From Polaromonas sp. (lineage in GTDB: Bacteria; Pseudomonadota; Gammaproteobacteria; Burkholderiales; Burkholderiaceae_C), in the NCBI GenBank assembly GCA_030655515.1, contig JAURVI010000026.1, positions 1 to 64,000 on the forward strand: DNA of 64,000 nt. The letters are read 5' to 3'. The notes below the pieces were generated by a model. That model was not told the origin of the DNA. It ran no database searches and saw nothing but the letters and a program-made list of their open reading frames with translations. Of this stretch, positions 45,612 through 60,805 are shown piece after piece. The first letter of the stretch is position 1; the number at the start of each line of letters is the position of its first letter. The position numbers were made by a program, and so were the translations under genes.

Positions 45612-47057
45612 ATGAACCTGAACCCTGCTTTAAAGACGCTGACAACCCTGCCGGGACGGCTGAGGCAGCGCGCCCGAGGAATGTTCAATCTGAACGATCC
45701 CCGCTGGGGCCGCGACGACGATAAAGCGTCGTCCCCCGACGAATCCAAGCCGGCGGCCGGACGCGACGAGGAATCTCCTGGCAAATCGCCGCCGCCGAAC
45801 CGCTCGCAGGGTCAAGGCAAGGGTCCCAATCAGGGTCCGCCTGATCTGGACGAGTTGTGGCGTGACTTCAACCGCAAGCTCGGCGGTCTGTTCGGGGGGG
45901 GCAAAAAACCAGGTCAGCGTCCACCCGGCAACAGGGGTTTTGGTGGCGGGGGTGGCAATGGCGGGCCGGGCGGCTTCCAGCCCGACATGAAAAGTGCCGG
46001 CATCGGCGTCGGCCTGATTGCCGGTGTGGTGGTACTGATCTGGCTGGGCACGGGTTTTTTCATCGTGCAAGAGGGCCAGCAGGCGGTGATTACCCAGTTC
46101 GGAAAATACAAGTCGACCGTGGGGGCCGGTTTCAACTGGCGCTTGCCGTACCCGGTGCAGCGCCACGAAATGGTGGTGGTCACGCAGATACGGTCCGTGG
46201 ACGTTGGCCGGGACACCGTGATCAAGGCGACCGGCCTGCGCGAGTCGGCGATGCTGACCGAAGATGAAAATATCGTCGAAATCAAGTTCGCCGTGCAGTA
46301 CCGGCTCAATAATGCCCGTGCCTATCTTTTTGAAAGCAAGGACCCGGCGGGCGCGGTGGTGCAGGTCGCGGAAACTGCGGTGCGCGAAGTGGTCGGCAAG
46401 ATGAAAATGGACTCGGCCCTGGCTGAAGAGCGTGACCAGATCGGGCCGCGCGTGCGCGTGCTGATGCAGACCATTCTGGACCGCTACAAGGTCGGCGTGG
46501 AAGTGGTCGGCATCAACCTGCAGCAAAGCGGGGTGCGTCCGCCCGAGCAGGTGCAGGCCTCGTTTGACGACGTGCTCAAGGCCGGGCAGGAGCGCGAGCG
46601 CGCCAAGAACGAAGCCCAGGCCTACGCCAATGACGTGATTCCGCGCGCTGTCGGCTCCGCATCGCGCCTGAAGGAAGAGTCCGATGCCTACAAAGCCCGC
46701 ATCGTGGCCCAGTCTCAGGGCGATGCGCAACGCTTCAAATCGGTACTGGGTGAATACCAGAAGGCGCCGCAGGTCACCCGTGACCGCATGTACGTCGATA
46801 CCATGCAGCAGGTCTACAGCAATGTCACCAAGGTCATGGTCGAGTCGCGCCAGGGGTCGAACCTGCTGTATCTGCCGCTGGACAAGATCATGCAGCAGTC
46901 GGGGGCTTCCGCTGGCGAGCCGGCCCTGCTGCCGGGAACCGGCACTGCTGCTGGCTCGCCCGTGCTCCCCAATGTGCCGGCCAGTGTGCCGGCCAACAGC
47001 GCCGCTGATACACGTACACGTGATGCGTCCCGCACGCGCGACCGTGACACCCGTTAA
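45612..47057 (+). CDS. hflK: FtsH protease modulator HflK
   Basis: This 481-residue SPFH-family inner-membrane protein forms, with HflC, a large complex that encloses the FtsH protease. A glycine/asparagine-rich cytoplasmic N-terminus precedes a membrane span (IGVGLIAGVVVLIWLGTGFF, about residues 135-154). The band-7 domain follows, with VQEGQQAVITQFGKYKST. The MFNLNDPRWG sequence typical of the family starts 23 residues in, so initiation at 45681 is also possible. The end is rich in Pro, Ala and Arg. Confidence 0.94.
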   Translation: MNLNPALKTLTTLPGRLRQRARGMFNLNDPRWGRDDDKASSPDESKPAAGRDEESPGKSPPPNRSQGQGKGPNQGPPDLDELWRDFNRKLGGLFGGGKKPGQRPPGNRGFGGGGGNGGPGGFQPDMKSAGIGVGLIAGVVVLIWLGTGFFIVQEGQQAVITQFGKYKSTVGAGFNWRLPYPVQRHEMVVVTQIRSVDVGRDTVIKATGLRESAMLTEDENIVEIKFAVQYRLNNARAYLFESKDPAGAVVQVAETAVREVVGKMKMDSALAEERDQIGPRVRVLMQTILDRYKVGVEVVGINLQQSGVRPPEQVQASFDDVLKAGQERERAKNEAQAYANDVIPRAVGSASRLKEESDAYKARIVAQSQGDAQRFKSVLGEYQKAPQVTRDRMYVDTMQQVYSNVTKVMVESRQGSNLLYLPLDKIMQQSGASAGEPALLPGTGTAAGSPVLPNVPASVPANSAADTRTRDASRTRDRDTR

Positions 47058-47068
47058 GGAAGACAAAC

Positions 47069-47968
47069 GTGAACAGAGTCGGATTTATTGCTTCGTCGCT
47101 GCTGGTCGTGCTTGCGCTGGCCAGTTCCATGCTGTTTGTCGTCGATCAGCGCCAGTTCGGCGTCGTCTACGCGCTGGGGCAAATCAAGGAAGTCATCATC
47201 GAGCCCGGCCTGAACTTCAAGCTGCCGCCGCCATTTCAGAATGTCTCTTACATCGACAAGCGTCTGCTAACCCTGGACAGCACCGATGCCGAGCCCATGC
47301 TGACGCTGGAAAAGCAGCGTGTCGTGATCGACTGGTATGTGCGTTGGCGAATCACCGAGCCGTCTGAATACATCCGCAATGTCGGGCTCGACGAGCGGGC
47401 CGGCGCCAACCAGCTCAACCGCGTGGTGCGCAACGCCTTCCAGGAGGAAGTCAACAAACGCACCGTCAAGGATTTGCTGTCTCTCAAGCGCGAAGCGCTG
47501 ATGGCCGACGTGAAAAAAGAGGTGCTGCAAGTCGTGCGCGGCGCCAAGCCTTGGGGCGTTGATGTGGTCGATGTGCGTATCACACGGGTGGACTATGTCG
47601 AGGCCATCACCGAGTCGGTTTACCGCCGCATGGAAGCCGAACGCAAGCGTGTCGCCAACGAACTGCGCTCCACCGGAGCCGCCGAAGGCGAAAAAATCCG
47701 CGCCGATGCGGACCGCCAGCGCGAGGTCACGATTGCCAACGCCTACCGCGATGCGCAAAAAATCAAGGGCGAGGGCGATGCCGAGGCGGCCCGCATCTAC
47801 GCCGAGGCCTTTGGCCGCGACCCGCAGTTCGCCCAGTTCTACCGCAGCCTGGAGGCCTACAAGGCCAGCTTCAACAAGAAGAGCGATGTGATGGTGCTCG
47901 ACCCGTCCTCGGATTTTTTCAAAACCATGCGCGGCGCTGGCGCAGGCGCTGCCCCGGCCAAAAAGTAG
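47069..47968 (+). CDS. hflC: FtsH protease modulator HflC
   Basis: This 299-residue SPFH partner of HflK has a membrane anchor (IASSLLVVLALASSMLFVV) followed by VDQRQFGVVYALGQIKEVI and the band-7 core. The C-terminal YRSLEAYKASFNKKSDVMVL is characteristic. The GTG start is 11 bases after hflK with an AAGGAAG ribosome-binding site. It lies directly before the DUF2065 gene, an arrangement usual for beta- and gammaproteobacteria. Confidence 0.96.
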   Translation: MNRVGFIASSLLVVLALASSMLFVVDQRQFGVVYALGQIKEVIIEPGLNFKLPPPFQNVSYIDKRLLTLDSTDAEPMLTLEKQRVVIDWYVRWRITEPSEYIRNVGLDERAGANQLNRVVRNAFQEEVNKRTVKDLLSLKREALMADVKKEVLQVVRGAKPWGVDVVDVRITRVDYVEAITESVYRRMEAERKRVANELRSTGAAEGEKIRADADRQREVTIANAYRDAQKIKGEGDAEAARIYAEAFGRDPQFAQFYRSLEAYKASFNKKSDVMVLDPSSDFFKTMRGAGAGAAPAKK

Positions 47969-47975
47969 TTGCTCC

Positions 47976-48167
47976 TTGGATGGCAGCACGCTCTGGCTGG
48001 CGCTCGCCGTTGTGCTGGTGATCGAAGGGCTGCTGCCATTTTTTTCGCCTGCCGGCTGGCGCAGCCTGTTTGAGCAAGTCCTCAAAATGAGCAACGGCCA
48101 GATACGTTTTTTCGGCCTGTGCAGCATGGCTGCCGGCCTGGTCTGGATGGCCCTTCTGCTTGGATGA
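47976..48167 (+). CDS. Small DUF2065 inner-membrane protein
   Basis: This 63-residue protein has two hydrophobic helices (LWLALAVVLVIEGLLPFF and FFGLCSMAAGLVWMALLLG) separated by a short loop, matching DUF2065 (YjeT-like) proteins found after hflC. TTG 47976 is the only start that keeps the first helix, and it lies 7 bases after the hflC stop. The function is unknown. The position suggests a link to the HflKC-FtsH complex. Confidence 0.85.
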   Translation: MDGSTLWLALAVVLVIEGLLPFFSPAGWRSLFEQVLKMSNGQIRFFGLCSMAAGLVWMALLLG

Positions 48168-48284
48168 GCATCGGTCAGGGTTGGCGCCTGTATTTGCGCC
48201 CGCCTGTCGCATCCGGCGCCAAACCGGCCAGAAACGGCGTCCAGGCCCGGTAAAATCCTGCTTTTAACAGCTCACGATAAATAC

Positions 48285-49499
48285 ATGCCCGCTTGGTCGT
48301 CATCATGGCAATTGCCGGATCAAATTGCCGATGTCCTGCCTTCCGAGGCGCGTCACATCGAAGAACTGCGCCGTTTGTTTCTCGACACGGCCCGCAGTTA
48401 CGGCTACGAGCTGGTCATGCCACCGCTGCTGGAGCACCTGGAGTCTTTGCTCACCGGCACCGGCGAGGCGCTCGATCTGCAAACTTTCAAGCTGGTGGAC
48501 CAGCTCTCGGGTCGCACCCTCGGTCTGCGCGCCGACACCACGCCGCAGGTGGCCCGCATCGACGCGCACCTGCTCAATCGCCAGGGCGTTGCCCGCTTGT
48601 GTTACTGCGGCCCGGTGCTGCACACCCGTGCCGACCGGCCACACGCCACGCGCGAGCCCTTGCAGTTCGGTGCGGAAATTTATGGCCATGCCGGCCTGGA
48701 GGCCGACCTGGAGGCTCAGTTGCTGGCGCTGGAGGGCTTGAGCAGCGCCGGTGTCACGCAGTTGTCGGTGGACATGGCCGATGTGCGCATCGTGGGCAGC
48801 CTGCTGGCCGGCGCCCGCGTCAGCACGTCCATGCTGGCCCGGATTCACGCCGCATTGGCCAGCAAGGATGCCAGCGAACTCGCCAGCCTGACGGCCAGCC
48901 TCAATGGCGAGCTGCCTGCCGCGGCGCGCCAGGGCCTGCTGGCGCTGTTGCAGTTTTACGGTGACGAGAAGGTGCTGGGGGAGGCTGAAAAAGCCTTCAA
49001 GGCCTTGCCCGCGGCGCTCAAGGCGCTACAGCATTTGAAGTGGCTGGCAACCCATGTTGGCAAACTGGCGGCCGGGGTCACAATCGGTTTTGACCTGGCC
49101 GACCTGCGCGGTTATGCCTATTACAGCGGCACCCGTTTCGCCATTTACGGTCATGGTCAGCGCGCTGGCGCTCAAGGCGCCGAACTGGTGCGCGGTGGGC
49201 GTTACGACGAAGTCGGCGCGGTGTTCGGTCGTAATCGACCGGCCGCCGGTTTCAGCCTCGACTTGAAGGAACTGGTCAGCGTGCTGCTGCCGACATCTTT
49301 GAGGGCCGCCATCCGTGCGCCCTGGGGTGAAGATGCCGGCTTGCGCGCCGCCATTGCCAGGCTGCGCACCAGCGGCGAGACCGTGGTCTGCGTGTTGCCC
49401 GGCCATGAACACGAAGTCGATGAGTTTGACTGTGACCGTGAGCTGGTCAGCGTGGCTGACCAGTGGCAGGTTCAGGCTTTACGCAAAACGACGGTCTGA
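48285..49499 (+). CDS. hisZ: ATP phosphoribosyltransferase regulatory subunit HisZ
   Basis: This 404-residue histidyl-tRNA-synthetase paralogue activates the short form of HisG in histidine synthesis. Class II core features persist ([15 protein letters not shown], the [17 protein letters not shown] motif, RGGRYDEVG), but the anticodon-binding domain and several charging residues of HisS are missing. This matches HisZ. The position before purA is conserved in Burkholderiales. HisG is not in the window. Confidence 0.92.
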   Translation: MPAWSSSWQLPDQIADVLPSEARHIEELRRLFLDTARSYGYELVMPPLLEHLESLLTGTGEALDLQTFKLVDQLSGRTLGLRADTTPQVARIDAHLLNRQGVARLCYCGPVLHTRADRPHATREPLQFGAEIYGHAGLEADLEAQLLALEGLSSAGVTQLSVDMADVRIVGSLLAGARVSTSMLARIHAALASKDASELASLTASLNGELPAAARQGLLALLQFYGDEKVLGEAEKAFKALPAALKALQHLKWLATHVGKLAAGVTIGFDLADLRGYAYYSGTRFAIYGHGQRAGAQGAELVRGGRYDEVGAVFGRNRPAAGFSLDLKELVSVLLPTSLRAAIRAPWGEDAGLRAAIARLRTSGETVVCVLPGHEHEVDEFDCDRELVSVADQWQVQALRKTTV

Positions 49500-50897
<1,398 letters not shown>

Positions 50898-50930
50898 CCA
50901 GGTTCACACGGTTTACCAGGAGCCCCGCAC

Positions 50931-51455
50931 ATGTTGACCGAAGACGGCAAACACCTCTACGTCAGTTATGACGAGTACCACAACCTGATCGAGAAACTTG
51001 CGATCAAGGTCCACCAGTCCGGCTGGCAGTTCGACACCATCCTGTGCCTGGCGCGTGGTGGCATGCGGCCCGGCGACATCCTGTCGCGCATCTTCGACAA
51101 GCCGCTGGCCATCATGTCGACCAGCTCTTACCGTGCGGACGCCGGCATGACCCAGGGCAACCTGGATATCGCCCGCTACATCACCACCCCCAAGGGCGAG
51201 ATCGCCGGCAAGGTACTGCTGGTGGACGACCTGGCCGATTCGGGCCACACGCTCAACGCGGTCATCAACCAGCTGCGCAACAACTACAAACCCATCACCG
51301 AGCTGCGCAGCGCGGTGATCTGGACCAAAGGCGTGTCGACCTTCCAGGCCGACTACTCGGTCGAGTTGCTGCCGACCAACCCGTGGATCCACCAGCCGTT
51401 TGAAGGCTACGACGCGCTCAGCCCCGAGCAGTTGATGGACAAGTGGAAGATCTGA
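50931..51455 (+). CDS. Purine-type phosphoribosyltransferase
   Basis: This 174-residue type I phosphoribosyltransferase probably salvages hypoxanthine, guanine or xanthine. The PRPP-binding loop reads VLLVDDLADSGHTLNAVI, and an upstream ILCLARGGMRPGDILSRIF supplies the second PRPP contact. It follows purA closely, supporting a purine role. Exact base specificity cannot be told from sequence alone. An ACCAGGAG ribosome-binding site precedes the ATG. An intrinsic terminator follows. Confidence 0.85.
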   Translation: MLTEDGKHLYVSYDEYHNLIEKLAIKVHQSGWQFDTILCLARGGMRPGDILSRIFDKPLAIMSTSSYRADAGMTQGNLDIARYITTPKGEIAGKVLLVDDLADSGHTLNAVINQLRNNYKPITELRSAVIWTKGVSTFQADYSVELLPTNPWIHQPFEGYDALSPEQLMDKWKI

Positions 51456-51482
51456 GGCAGCAGCGCTTGCACCCTTGAACAG

Positions 51483-51508
51483 CGGCTCCTTCGGGAGCCG
51501 TTTGTTTT
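51483..51508 (+). terminator. Intrinsic terminator after the phosphoribosyltransferase gene
   Basis: CGGCTCC (51483-51489) and GGAGCCG (51494-51500) form a perfect 7-bp stem with a stable TTCG tetraloop, followed by TTTGTTTT. It probably ends the hisZ-purA transcript. Confidence 0.9.
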
Positions 51509-51597
51509 GGGCCTTCCTCTTCGTCTTCCTCATCGCACCCTCCGCTGGAGTGGCGCAGCCGGGCCGGCCGAATCGGCGTCTTCGTTAACATCGGCCC

Positions 51598-52782
51598 ATG
51601 AGCGACACGTCCACCTCCCTGATCCACCACCCCTACACGCCACCGGCAGGTTTCGAATCGATCCCGCCCGGCGTGTACAAAGCCTCCACCATCGTTTTCC
51701 CCAGCGTCGCCGCGCTGCGCAGCCGCGACTGGAAGCACAAGACCGGCTACACCTACGGCCTGCACGGCACGCCCACCACATTCACGCTGGAAGAACGCAT
51801 CGCCACACTCGAAGGCGGGCGTTTCTGCACGCTGGTGCCCAGTGGCCTGGCGGCAGTGGTGCTGGTCGGTATGGCACTGTTGAAGGCCGGTGACGAGGTG
51901 TTGATTCCGGACAACGCTTACGGCCCCAACAAATCCTTTGCACAGGGAGAACTGGCGGGGTGGGGCATCACCCACCAGTTCTACAACCCGATGGACCCGG
52001 CCGACCTCGCGGCAAAACTGACGTCCCGCACCCGGTTGGTCTGGTTGGAGGCACCCGGGTCGATCACGCTCGAATTTCCCGATCTTCCCGCGCTGGTTTC
52101 GGTCGTCAAGGCACACGCAGATGCACATCCGCTGGGCATTGTCACGGCGCTCGACCACACCTGGGGCGCCGGCATCGCCTTCAAGGCCTTCGATCTGGGC
52201 GTCGATATTTCCGCCCACGCGCTGACCAAGTACCCGAGTGGCGGCGCCGACGTGCTGATGGGGTCGGTGGTCACCCGGGACGAGGCGCTGCACCAGTTGC
52301 TCCACTTCTGCCACATGCGGATCGGCTTCGGCGTGGCGGGCAACGACGTGGAATTGGTGCTGCGCGGTCTCAACACCATCGCTTTGCGTTATGCCGCGCA
52401 GGACGCCGCCACCCGTGCGCTGGCCCGCTGGATGCAAACGCAACCGCAGGTCGCAGCGGTGCTGCATCCGGCGCTGGAAGGCACGCCCGGTCACGCCACC
52501 TGGAAGCGTGACTGCACGGCTGCCGCCTGTCTTTTCAGCGTGGTGTTCAAGGCCGGTCACGACCAGGCGCAAATCGACGGCTTCTGCGACCGCCTCCAAC
52601 TCTTCAAACTCGGCTACAGCTGGGCCGGTCCGATGAGCCTGTGCGCGCCCTACGACATCCCGGCTATCCGGACAACGCCGTGGCCGCATGCGGGTGGTCT
52701 GGTCCGGTTCTCGGTGGGCCTGGAAGCCGTGGATGACCTGAAAGAAGACCTCGCCCGCTCGCTGGCAGCGATGCAGCGGTGA
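51598..52782 (+). CDS. metC: Cystathionine beta-lyase-like PLP enzyme
   Basis: This 394-residue enzyme of the Cys/Met metabolism family cleaves cystathionine to homocysteine or acts on a related thioether. The family features TYGLHGTPTTFTLEERIATLEGG and LDHTWGAGIAFKAFDLGVDI are visible. The PLP lysine is in SAHALTKYPSGGADVLMGSV. This active-site form is more like MetC than MetB or MetZ, and the C-terminus GGLVRFSVGLEAVDDLKEDL fits. It stands alone between two terminators. Confidence 0.88.
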   Translation: MSDTSTSLIHHPYTPPAGFESIPPGVYKASTIVFPSVAALRSRDWKHKTGYTYGLHGTPTTFTLEERIATLEGGRFCTLVPSGLAAVVLVGMALLKAGDEVLIPDNAYGPNKSFAQGELAGWGITHQFYNPMDPADLAAKLTSRTRLVWLEAPGSITLEFPDLPALVSVVKAHADAHPLGIVTALDHTWGAGIAFKAFDLGVDISAHALTKYPSGGADVLMGSVVTRDEALHQLLHFCHMRIGFGVAGNDVELVLRGLNTIALRYAAQDAATRALARWMQTQPQVAAVLHPALEGTPGHATWKRDCTAAACLFSVVFKAGHDQAQIDGFCDRLQLFKLGYSWAGPMSLCAPYDIPAIRTTPWPHAGGLVRFSVGLEAVDDLKEDLARSLAAMQR

Positions 52783-52821
52783 TGCAGTACAGTAAGGGCT
52801 GAACATTCACGAAAGCACGCT

Positions 52822-53007
52822 GTGGCAACTCCCAATTACTCGTACGAAAAGCGCCAGAAAGAGCTCGCCAAAAAGCGTAAGAAAGAAGAAAAACTCAAAC
52901 GCAAGGCCGAAGGCAAACCGGATGACGCCGGCGATGAGGTCGACAACGACGGCCAGCCCGCCAATCCTGATGAAGCCGGCGCACCGCCAGCCGAGCCGGG
53001 CCTGTAA
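52822..53007 (+). CDS. Small lysine-rich hypothetical protein
   Basis: This 61-residue protein starts at GTG 52822. The first half is almost all Lys, Glu and Arg (SYEKRQKELAKKRKKEEKLK) and the second half is acidic and proline-rich, so it is probably disordered or forms a single charged helix. Similar short proteins are widespread in Burkholderiales, but I know no function. A strong terminator begins about 70 bases downstream. Confidence 0.7.
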   Translation: MATPNYSYEKRQKELAKKRKKEEKLKRKAEGKPDDAGDEVDNDGQPANPDEAGAPPAEPGL

Positions 53008-53075
53008 TAGCCTGACAAGCCTTAACAACGGCTCACCAACCGGTAACAGCTAACTCTTTCACTGTCCAGACGGTC

Positions 53076-53116
53076 AAAACCCCTGACGCAGGCAGCTGCG
53101 CAGGGGTTTTTTGTTT
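53076..53116. terminator. Strong, probably bidirectional terminator
   Basis: AAAACCCCTG (53076-53085) pairs perfectly with CAGGGGTTTT (53101-53110), with a further GCAG/CTGC stem in the loop and TTTTTT after it. The A-run on the left makes it usable for tesA on the opposite strand too. Confidence 0.9.
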
Positions 53117-53148
53117 GGCGCGTGTGCCCGGCGCAGCCCGGGCCCGGA

Positions 53149-53905
53149 TCAGCGCAGCAGCTTGTTCAGGTCAGGCCAGACATTGGCCAGCATGGTGGCC
53201 TGCGACTGCTGGTTGGGATGGATGCGGTCGGCCTGGAAGCGCGACTCGGCATCGTCGACATCGGCGATCCCCTTCAGGAAAAACGGCACCACGGCCACCT
53301 TCTCGGCTTGCGCAACCTTGCTGAAAAGGCCGGCGAAAGTCTTGCCATAGGTACCGCCGTAGTTGGGCGGCACCTGCATGCCGAGCAACAGGACTTTTGC
53401 GCCAGCTTTTTTGGAGGCCTGGGTCATGGCCAGCAGGTTCTTCTCGGTCATGTCCAGCGGCAGGCCGCGCAAGGCGTCGTTGCCACCCAGCTCGATGACC
53501 ACGATCGTGGGTTTGTGCTGCGCCAGCAGGCCGGCCAGCCGTGACCGACCGCCCGATGTCGTGTCACCGCTGATGCTGGCGTTGATGACTTTCACCGGCC
53601 TCTTTTCGGCCGCCAGCTTTTTCTCCAGCAGCGGCACCCAGCCGGTGCCGCGCCGCAGGCCGTACTCGGCACTCAGTGAATCGCCGACGATGAGCACGGT
53701 GTCGGACAAGGCCGCTGCCGTGGGCTTGGCAGCGGGCGCAGCCTGCGCCTGCGCGGGCGAGGGCAACACCGTCAGGGCAGCCGCCAGCACCAGCGCAAAC
53801 GCCCCGGCAACAAGCCCCGCAGGGCCAAAAGCCTTTAGCCGCAAAGGGCGGGCAAGCTTGTTAAAGTCGCGCAGGTTGGGTTTCCAGTTTGCTGATAAGG
53901 ATGAC

Positions 53906-53907
<2 letters not shown>
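53149..53907 (-). CDS. tesA: SGNH-type esterase TesA (arylesterase/thioesterase I)
   Basis: This 252-residue periplasmic hydrolase of the GDSL family has a long N-terminal region with a hydrophobic signal segment (LVAGAFALVLAAALTVLPSPAQA). The catalytic motifs follow: block I IVGDSLSAEYGL with the serine, GGND in block III, and DRIHPN with the Asp/His pair. E. coli tesA is likewise divergent from an ABC ATPase gene. The start codon CAT/ATG at 53905-53907 overlaps the start of the ABC gene on the other strand by two bases. Confidence 0.9.
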
Positions 53908-54637
<730 letters not shown>

Positions 54638-54661
54638 GTCGCTGCGCCCGACGGCAGAGCT

Positions 54662-55762
54662 TCAGGCCGCGATCGGCATCCGGCTTTTGTCCGCATAGGC
54701 GCTGCCGAAGCGGTTGGCGAGGAAATCGTCCAGCGCGATGTCTTCCTGCCGCACAAAACCGCGGGTTGGCAAACGCCCCGACGCCAGCAGGTCGAGCACC
54801 GTGCAGATGCCGGCGGACGTCGTCACCTGGATCGCGCTGCGCATCACCCCGCCGGACACCTGGCTGTAGACCTTGTGTGCATAGGTTTCCTGCATCAGCC
54901 GGCCGTTCTTCAGGCCGCTCACGGTGACAAACACGATGACGACGTCCTGCAAGGTCGCGGGCAGCGCGTTTTCAAGAATGTCTTTCAGGATGCCCCGGCG
55001 GTCGCGCAGGCGGAGGTCATTGAGCAGGGCCTTCATGATGGCGGCGTGACCGGGGTAGCGGATGGTCTTGTAGTTGAGCGTGGTGACCTGGCCCAGCAAG
55101 GTCTCGCAAAGCGTTCCCAGCCCGCCCGACGTGTTGAAGGCTTCGTAGGTCACGCCGTCCAGCGAAAACTCTTCGTGCTCGGCCAGCGGCGGAACCTGGC
55201 ACAACACGCCTTCGGCAATCGCCTCGCAGGGCTCGCAGTATTCATTGATGACGCCGTCGGTGCTCCAGGTCAGGTTGTAGTTCAGCGCATTCGACGGGTA
55301 CTGGGGCAGGGCGCCAACCCGCATGCGCACACTGTGCAGGCTGTCGAAACGGCGGCACAGATCGGCGGCCACGATGGAAATGAAACCGGGGGCCAGGCCG
55401 CATTGCGGAATCAGCGCGCTGCGGGCCCTGGCGGCCAGCTCCTTCACGCGGCGGGTGCTGGCGACGTCTTCAGTCAGGTCCAGATAATGCACGCCGGCAT
55501 CGACCGCGCATTCCGCGATGCGCGTGGTGAGGTGGTAAGGCGCCGCGCTCAGCACCGCGAAATGCCCCGCGAGCGCCACGTCTAGTGCGATGCGGTTCTG
55601 GATATCCAGCGCCTGCAGGGCCACGCCCGGCCCGGCCTGCGCCTGGGCCAACGCAGCCGGGGAAGCGTCGATCAGCGTGACCGCGTAGTCGCCGGATCCG
55701 GCCAGCTGGGAGGCGATGGTCGAGCCAATCTTGCCGGCGCCAACAACAGCTACTTTTTTCAT
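54662..55762 (-). CDS. Saccharopine dehydrogenase-like oxidoreductase
   Basis: This 366-residue NAD(P)-dependent enzyme begins with a Rossmann fold, KKVAVVGAGKIGSTIASQLA. The rest follows the saccharopine/lysine dehydrogenase pattern (HYLDLTEDVASTRRVKELA, IPQCGLAPGFISIVAADL). It may be a lysine-6-dehydrogenase-type or related amino-acid catabolic enzyme; substrate cannot be fixed from sequence. The ATG at 55762 has an AAGGAG site. It is divergent from an Lrp-type regulator, which probably controls it. Confidence 0.8.
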   Translation of the reverse strand: MKKVAVVGAGKIGSTIASQLAGSGDYAVTLIDASPAALAQAQAGPGVALQALDIQNRIALDVALAGHFAVLSAAPYHLTTRIAECAVDAGVHYLDLTEDVASTRRVKELAARARSALIPQCGLAPGFISIVAADLCRRFDSLHSVRMRVGALPQYPSNALNYNLTWSTDGVINEYCEPCEAIAEGVLCQVPPLAEHEEFSLDGVTYEAFNTSGGLGTLCETLLGQVTTLNYKTIRYPGHAAIMKALLNDLRLRDRRGILKDILENALPATLQDVVIVFVTVSGLKNGRLMQETYAHKVYSQVSGGVMRSAIQVTTSAGICTVLDLLASGRLPTRGFVRQEDIALDDFLANRFGSAYADKSRMPIAA

Positions 55763-55918
55763 GGAAAGCTCCTTGAATGTCTGAATCACGGTGACGGAAT
55801 CACCTGTACCTGGACGCATTGTTGCGCCATGATGTTCAATATGACGTGGATGTTTAGTAACATTGCGTACTTCAATAATCATTTTGACGGCTTGACAAGG
55901 CTGTTCGAGGATTGCTTT

Positions 55919-56359
55919 GTGACCACCCCGGCTTTGGACAGCATCGACCAGCAAATCCTCAATGAACTGCGTGAAGACGCCCGCAGCCCGGTCGCCTTGC
56001 TGGCGCGCAAGGTCCAGCTGTCGCGCACGGCGGTGCAGGCGCGTATAGAGCGCCTGGAGCGCGACGAGGTGATCACCGGCTATGTCGCGCAGATCGGCGA
56101 TGCCTACGAAAAATCACTGGTTCAGGCACATGTGCTGTTGACGGTGGCGCCCAAACAAACCGCGCCGGTTGAAGCCGCGCTGCGCGGCGTGCCGGAACTG
56201 CGCAGCCTGCTGTCCGTCAGCGGCAATTTCGATCTGATCGCCATCGTCCAGGCCGAATCGATTGGCCGGCTGGATGCCGTGATTGACGCCATCGGCATGC
56301 TGGACGGCGTCGAGCGCACGCACACCTCGGTGGTCCTGTCGACCCGCATCCAGCGATGA
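55919..56359 (+). CDS. Lrp/AsnC-family transcriptional regulator
   Basis: This 146-residue regulator has the winged helix-turn-helix start LDSIDQQILNELREDARSPV with recognition helix SRTAVQARIERLERDEVITG. A C-terminal RAM domain (LLSVSGNFDLIAIVQAES) binds amino-acid effectors. The GTG at 55919 follows a CGAGG element and gives the standard length, so upstream ATG codons were rejected. The 156-base gap to the divergent dehydrogenase is AT-rich for this genome and is the likely operator region. Confidence 0.88.
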   Translation: MTTPALDSIDQQILNELREDARSPVALLARKVQLSRTAVQARIERLERDEVITGYVAQIGDAYEKSLVQAHVLLTVAPKQTAPVEAALRGVPELRSLLSVSGNFDLIAIVQAESIGRLDAVIDAIGMLDGVERTHTSVVLSTRIQR

Positions 56360-56573
56360 CAGCTGCCGTGGCTTCCCACGGATGAGGTGAGGCTGCCACC
56401 GTCGTTTGGCGGAGGCCGGCAACTGCATCGCCGGCAGGGTTTTCGTCAGGTCAGCGGCCATGCGCCCGTGCTATGGTGATAGCTGCCCTGGCCCTCCACG
56501 CCCGGCAGGCAGGCCCCGCGTCTGACCAGCTTCGCCTTGCACCCGATGGCCGCCAGCGCTCGATGGGAGACCT

Positions 56574-58622
<2,049 letters not shown>

Positions 58623-58675
58623 GACGTCGGCCGCGCCGCTTCGCGTTCATCGGCTCGCGTCAGGAACCAGACCGT

Positions 58676-59052
58676 TCAGATCGGCCCCAGCGCCTCGATC
58701 TCTTTCCATTCAGCGTCCTCGTACAAGCGCGAGCGCGTGAGGAAACGCAGCCCGGTCGGACGCTCCAGCGAGAACATGCCGCCATTGCCCGGCACCGCGT
58801 CGATGATCAGGTGGGTGTGCTCCCAGTAGGTGAACTGGGCGCGGCTCATGAAAAACGGCACGCCGGCGATCTCGCCCAGCCTGACGTCGCCGTCGCCGAG
58901 CAGCAGTTCCCCGGCCTGCAGGCACATCGGCGCGCTGCCGTCGCAGCACCCGCCCGACTGGTGAAACATCAGCGCGCCGTATTCCGACTGCAGTTGCGCG
59001 AGCAGCGCTTCTGCAGCCGGGGTTGCCGACACCCGGCTCACCCCGGGGCCCA

Positions 59053-59053
<1 letters not shown>
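58676..59053 (-). CDS. DUF779 protein
   Basis: This 125-residue protein matches DUF779, small proteins encoded next to aldehyde dehydrogenases. Characteristic pieces are ALMFHQSGGCCDGSAPMCL, YWEHTHLIIDAVPGNGGMFSL and GLRFLTRSRLY. The cysteines and histidine could bind a metal. The ATG overlaps the dehydrogenase stop (ATGA), so the two are co-translated and probably act together in aldehyde metabolism. The biochemical role is not known to me. Confidence 0.9.
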
Positions 59054-60573
<1,520 letters not shown>

Positions 60574-60640
60574 GTCTTGTCTCCTGATGGTTGAACGGGT
60601 GCCGGGCGCAGCGTGCTGCGTTCCGGTCACATCGGTCAGC

Positions 60641-60655
60641 GCAATGCGCGTGCCA
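60641..60655 (-). promoter_or_regulatory. Sigma-54 (-24/-12) promoter of the aldehyde dehydrogenase operon
   Basis: On the minus strand the sequence TGGCACGCGCATTGC matches the sigma-54 consensus TGGCACG-N4-TTGC at every fixed position. It ends 68 bases before the dehydrogenase ATG, leaving a leader of about 55 bases from the expected start site. Confidence 0.85.
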
Positions 60656-60805
60656 CGGCTGCGCTAGCGTCGGGCTGCGATGTTGAACAAGCTGGATGGG
60701 AGCCGGAATCCAGCAGGCATGCGGGTTTCGCGCGGATCAGCCGGCGCGGGGTCGGTGTGTTGCTGGCTGCGCTGTAACGCGCCACGGTGTGCCAGGGATG
60801 TACCG

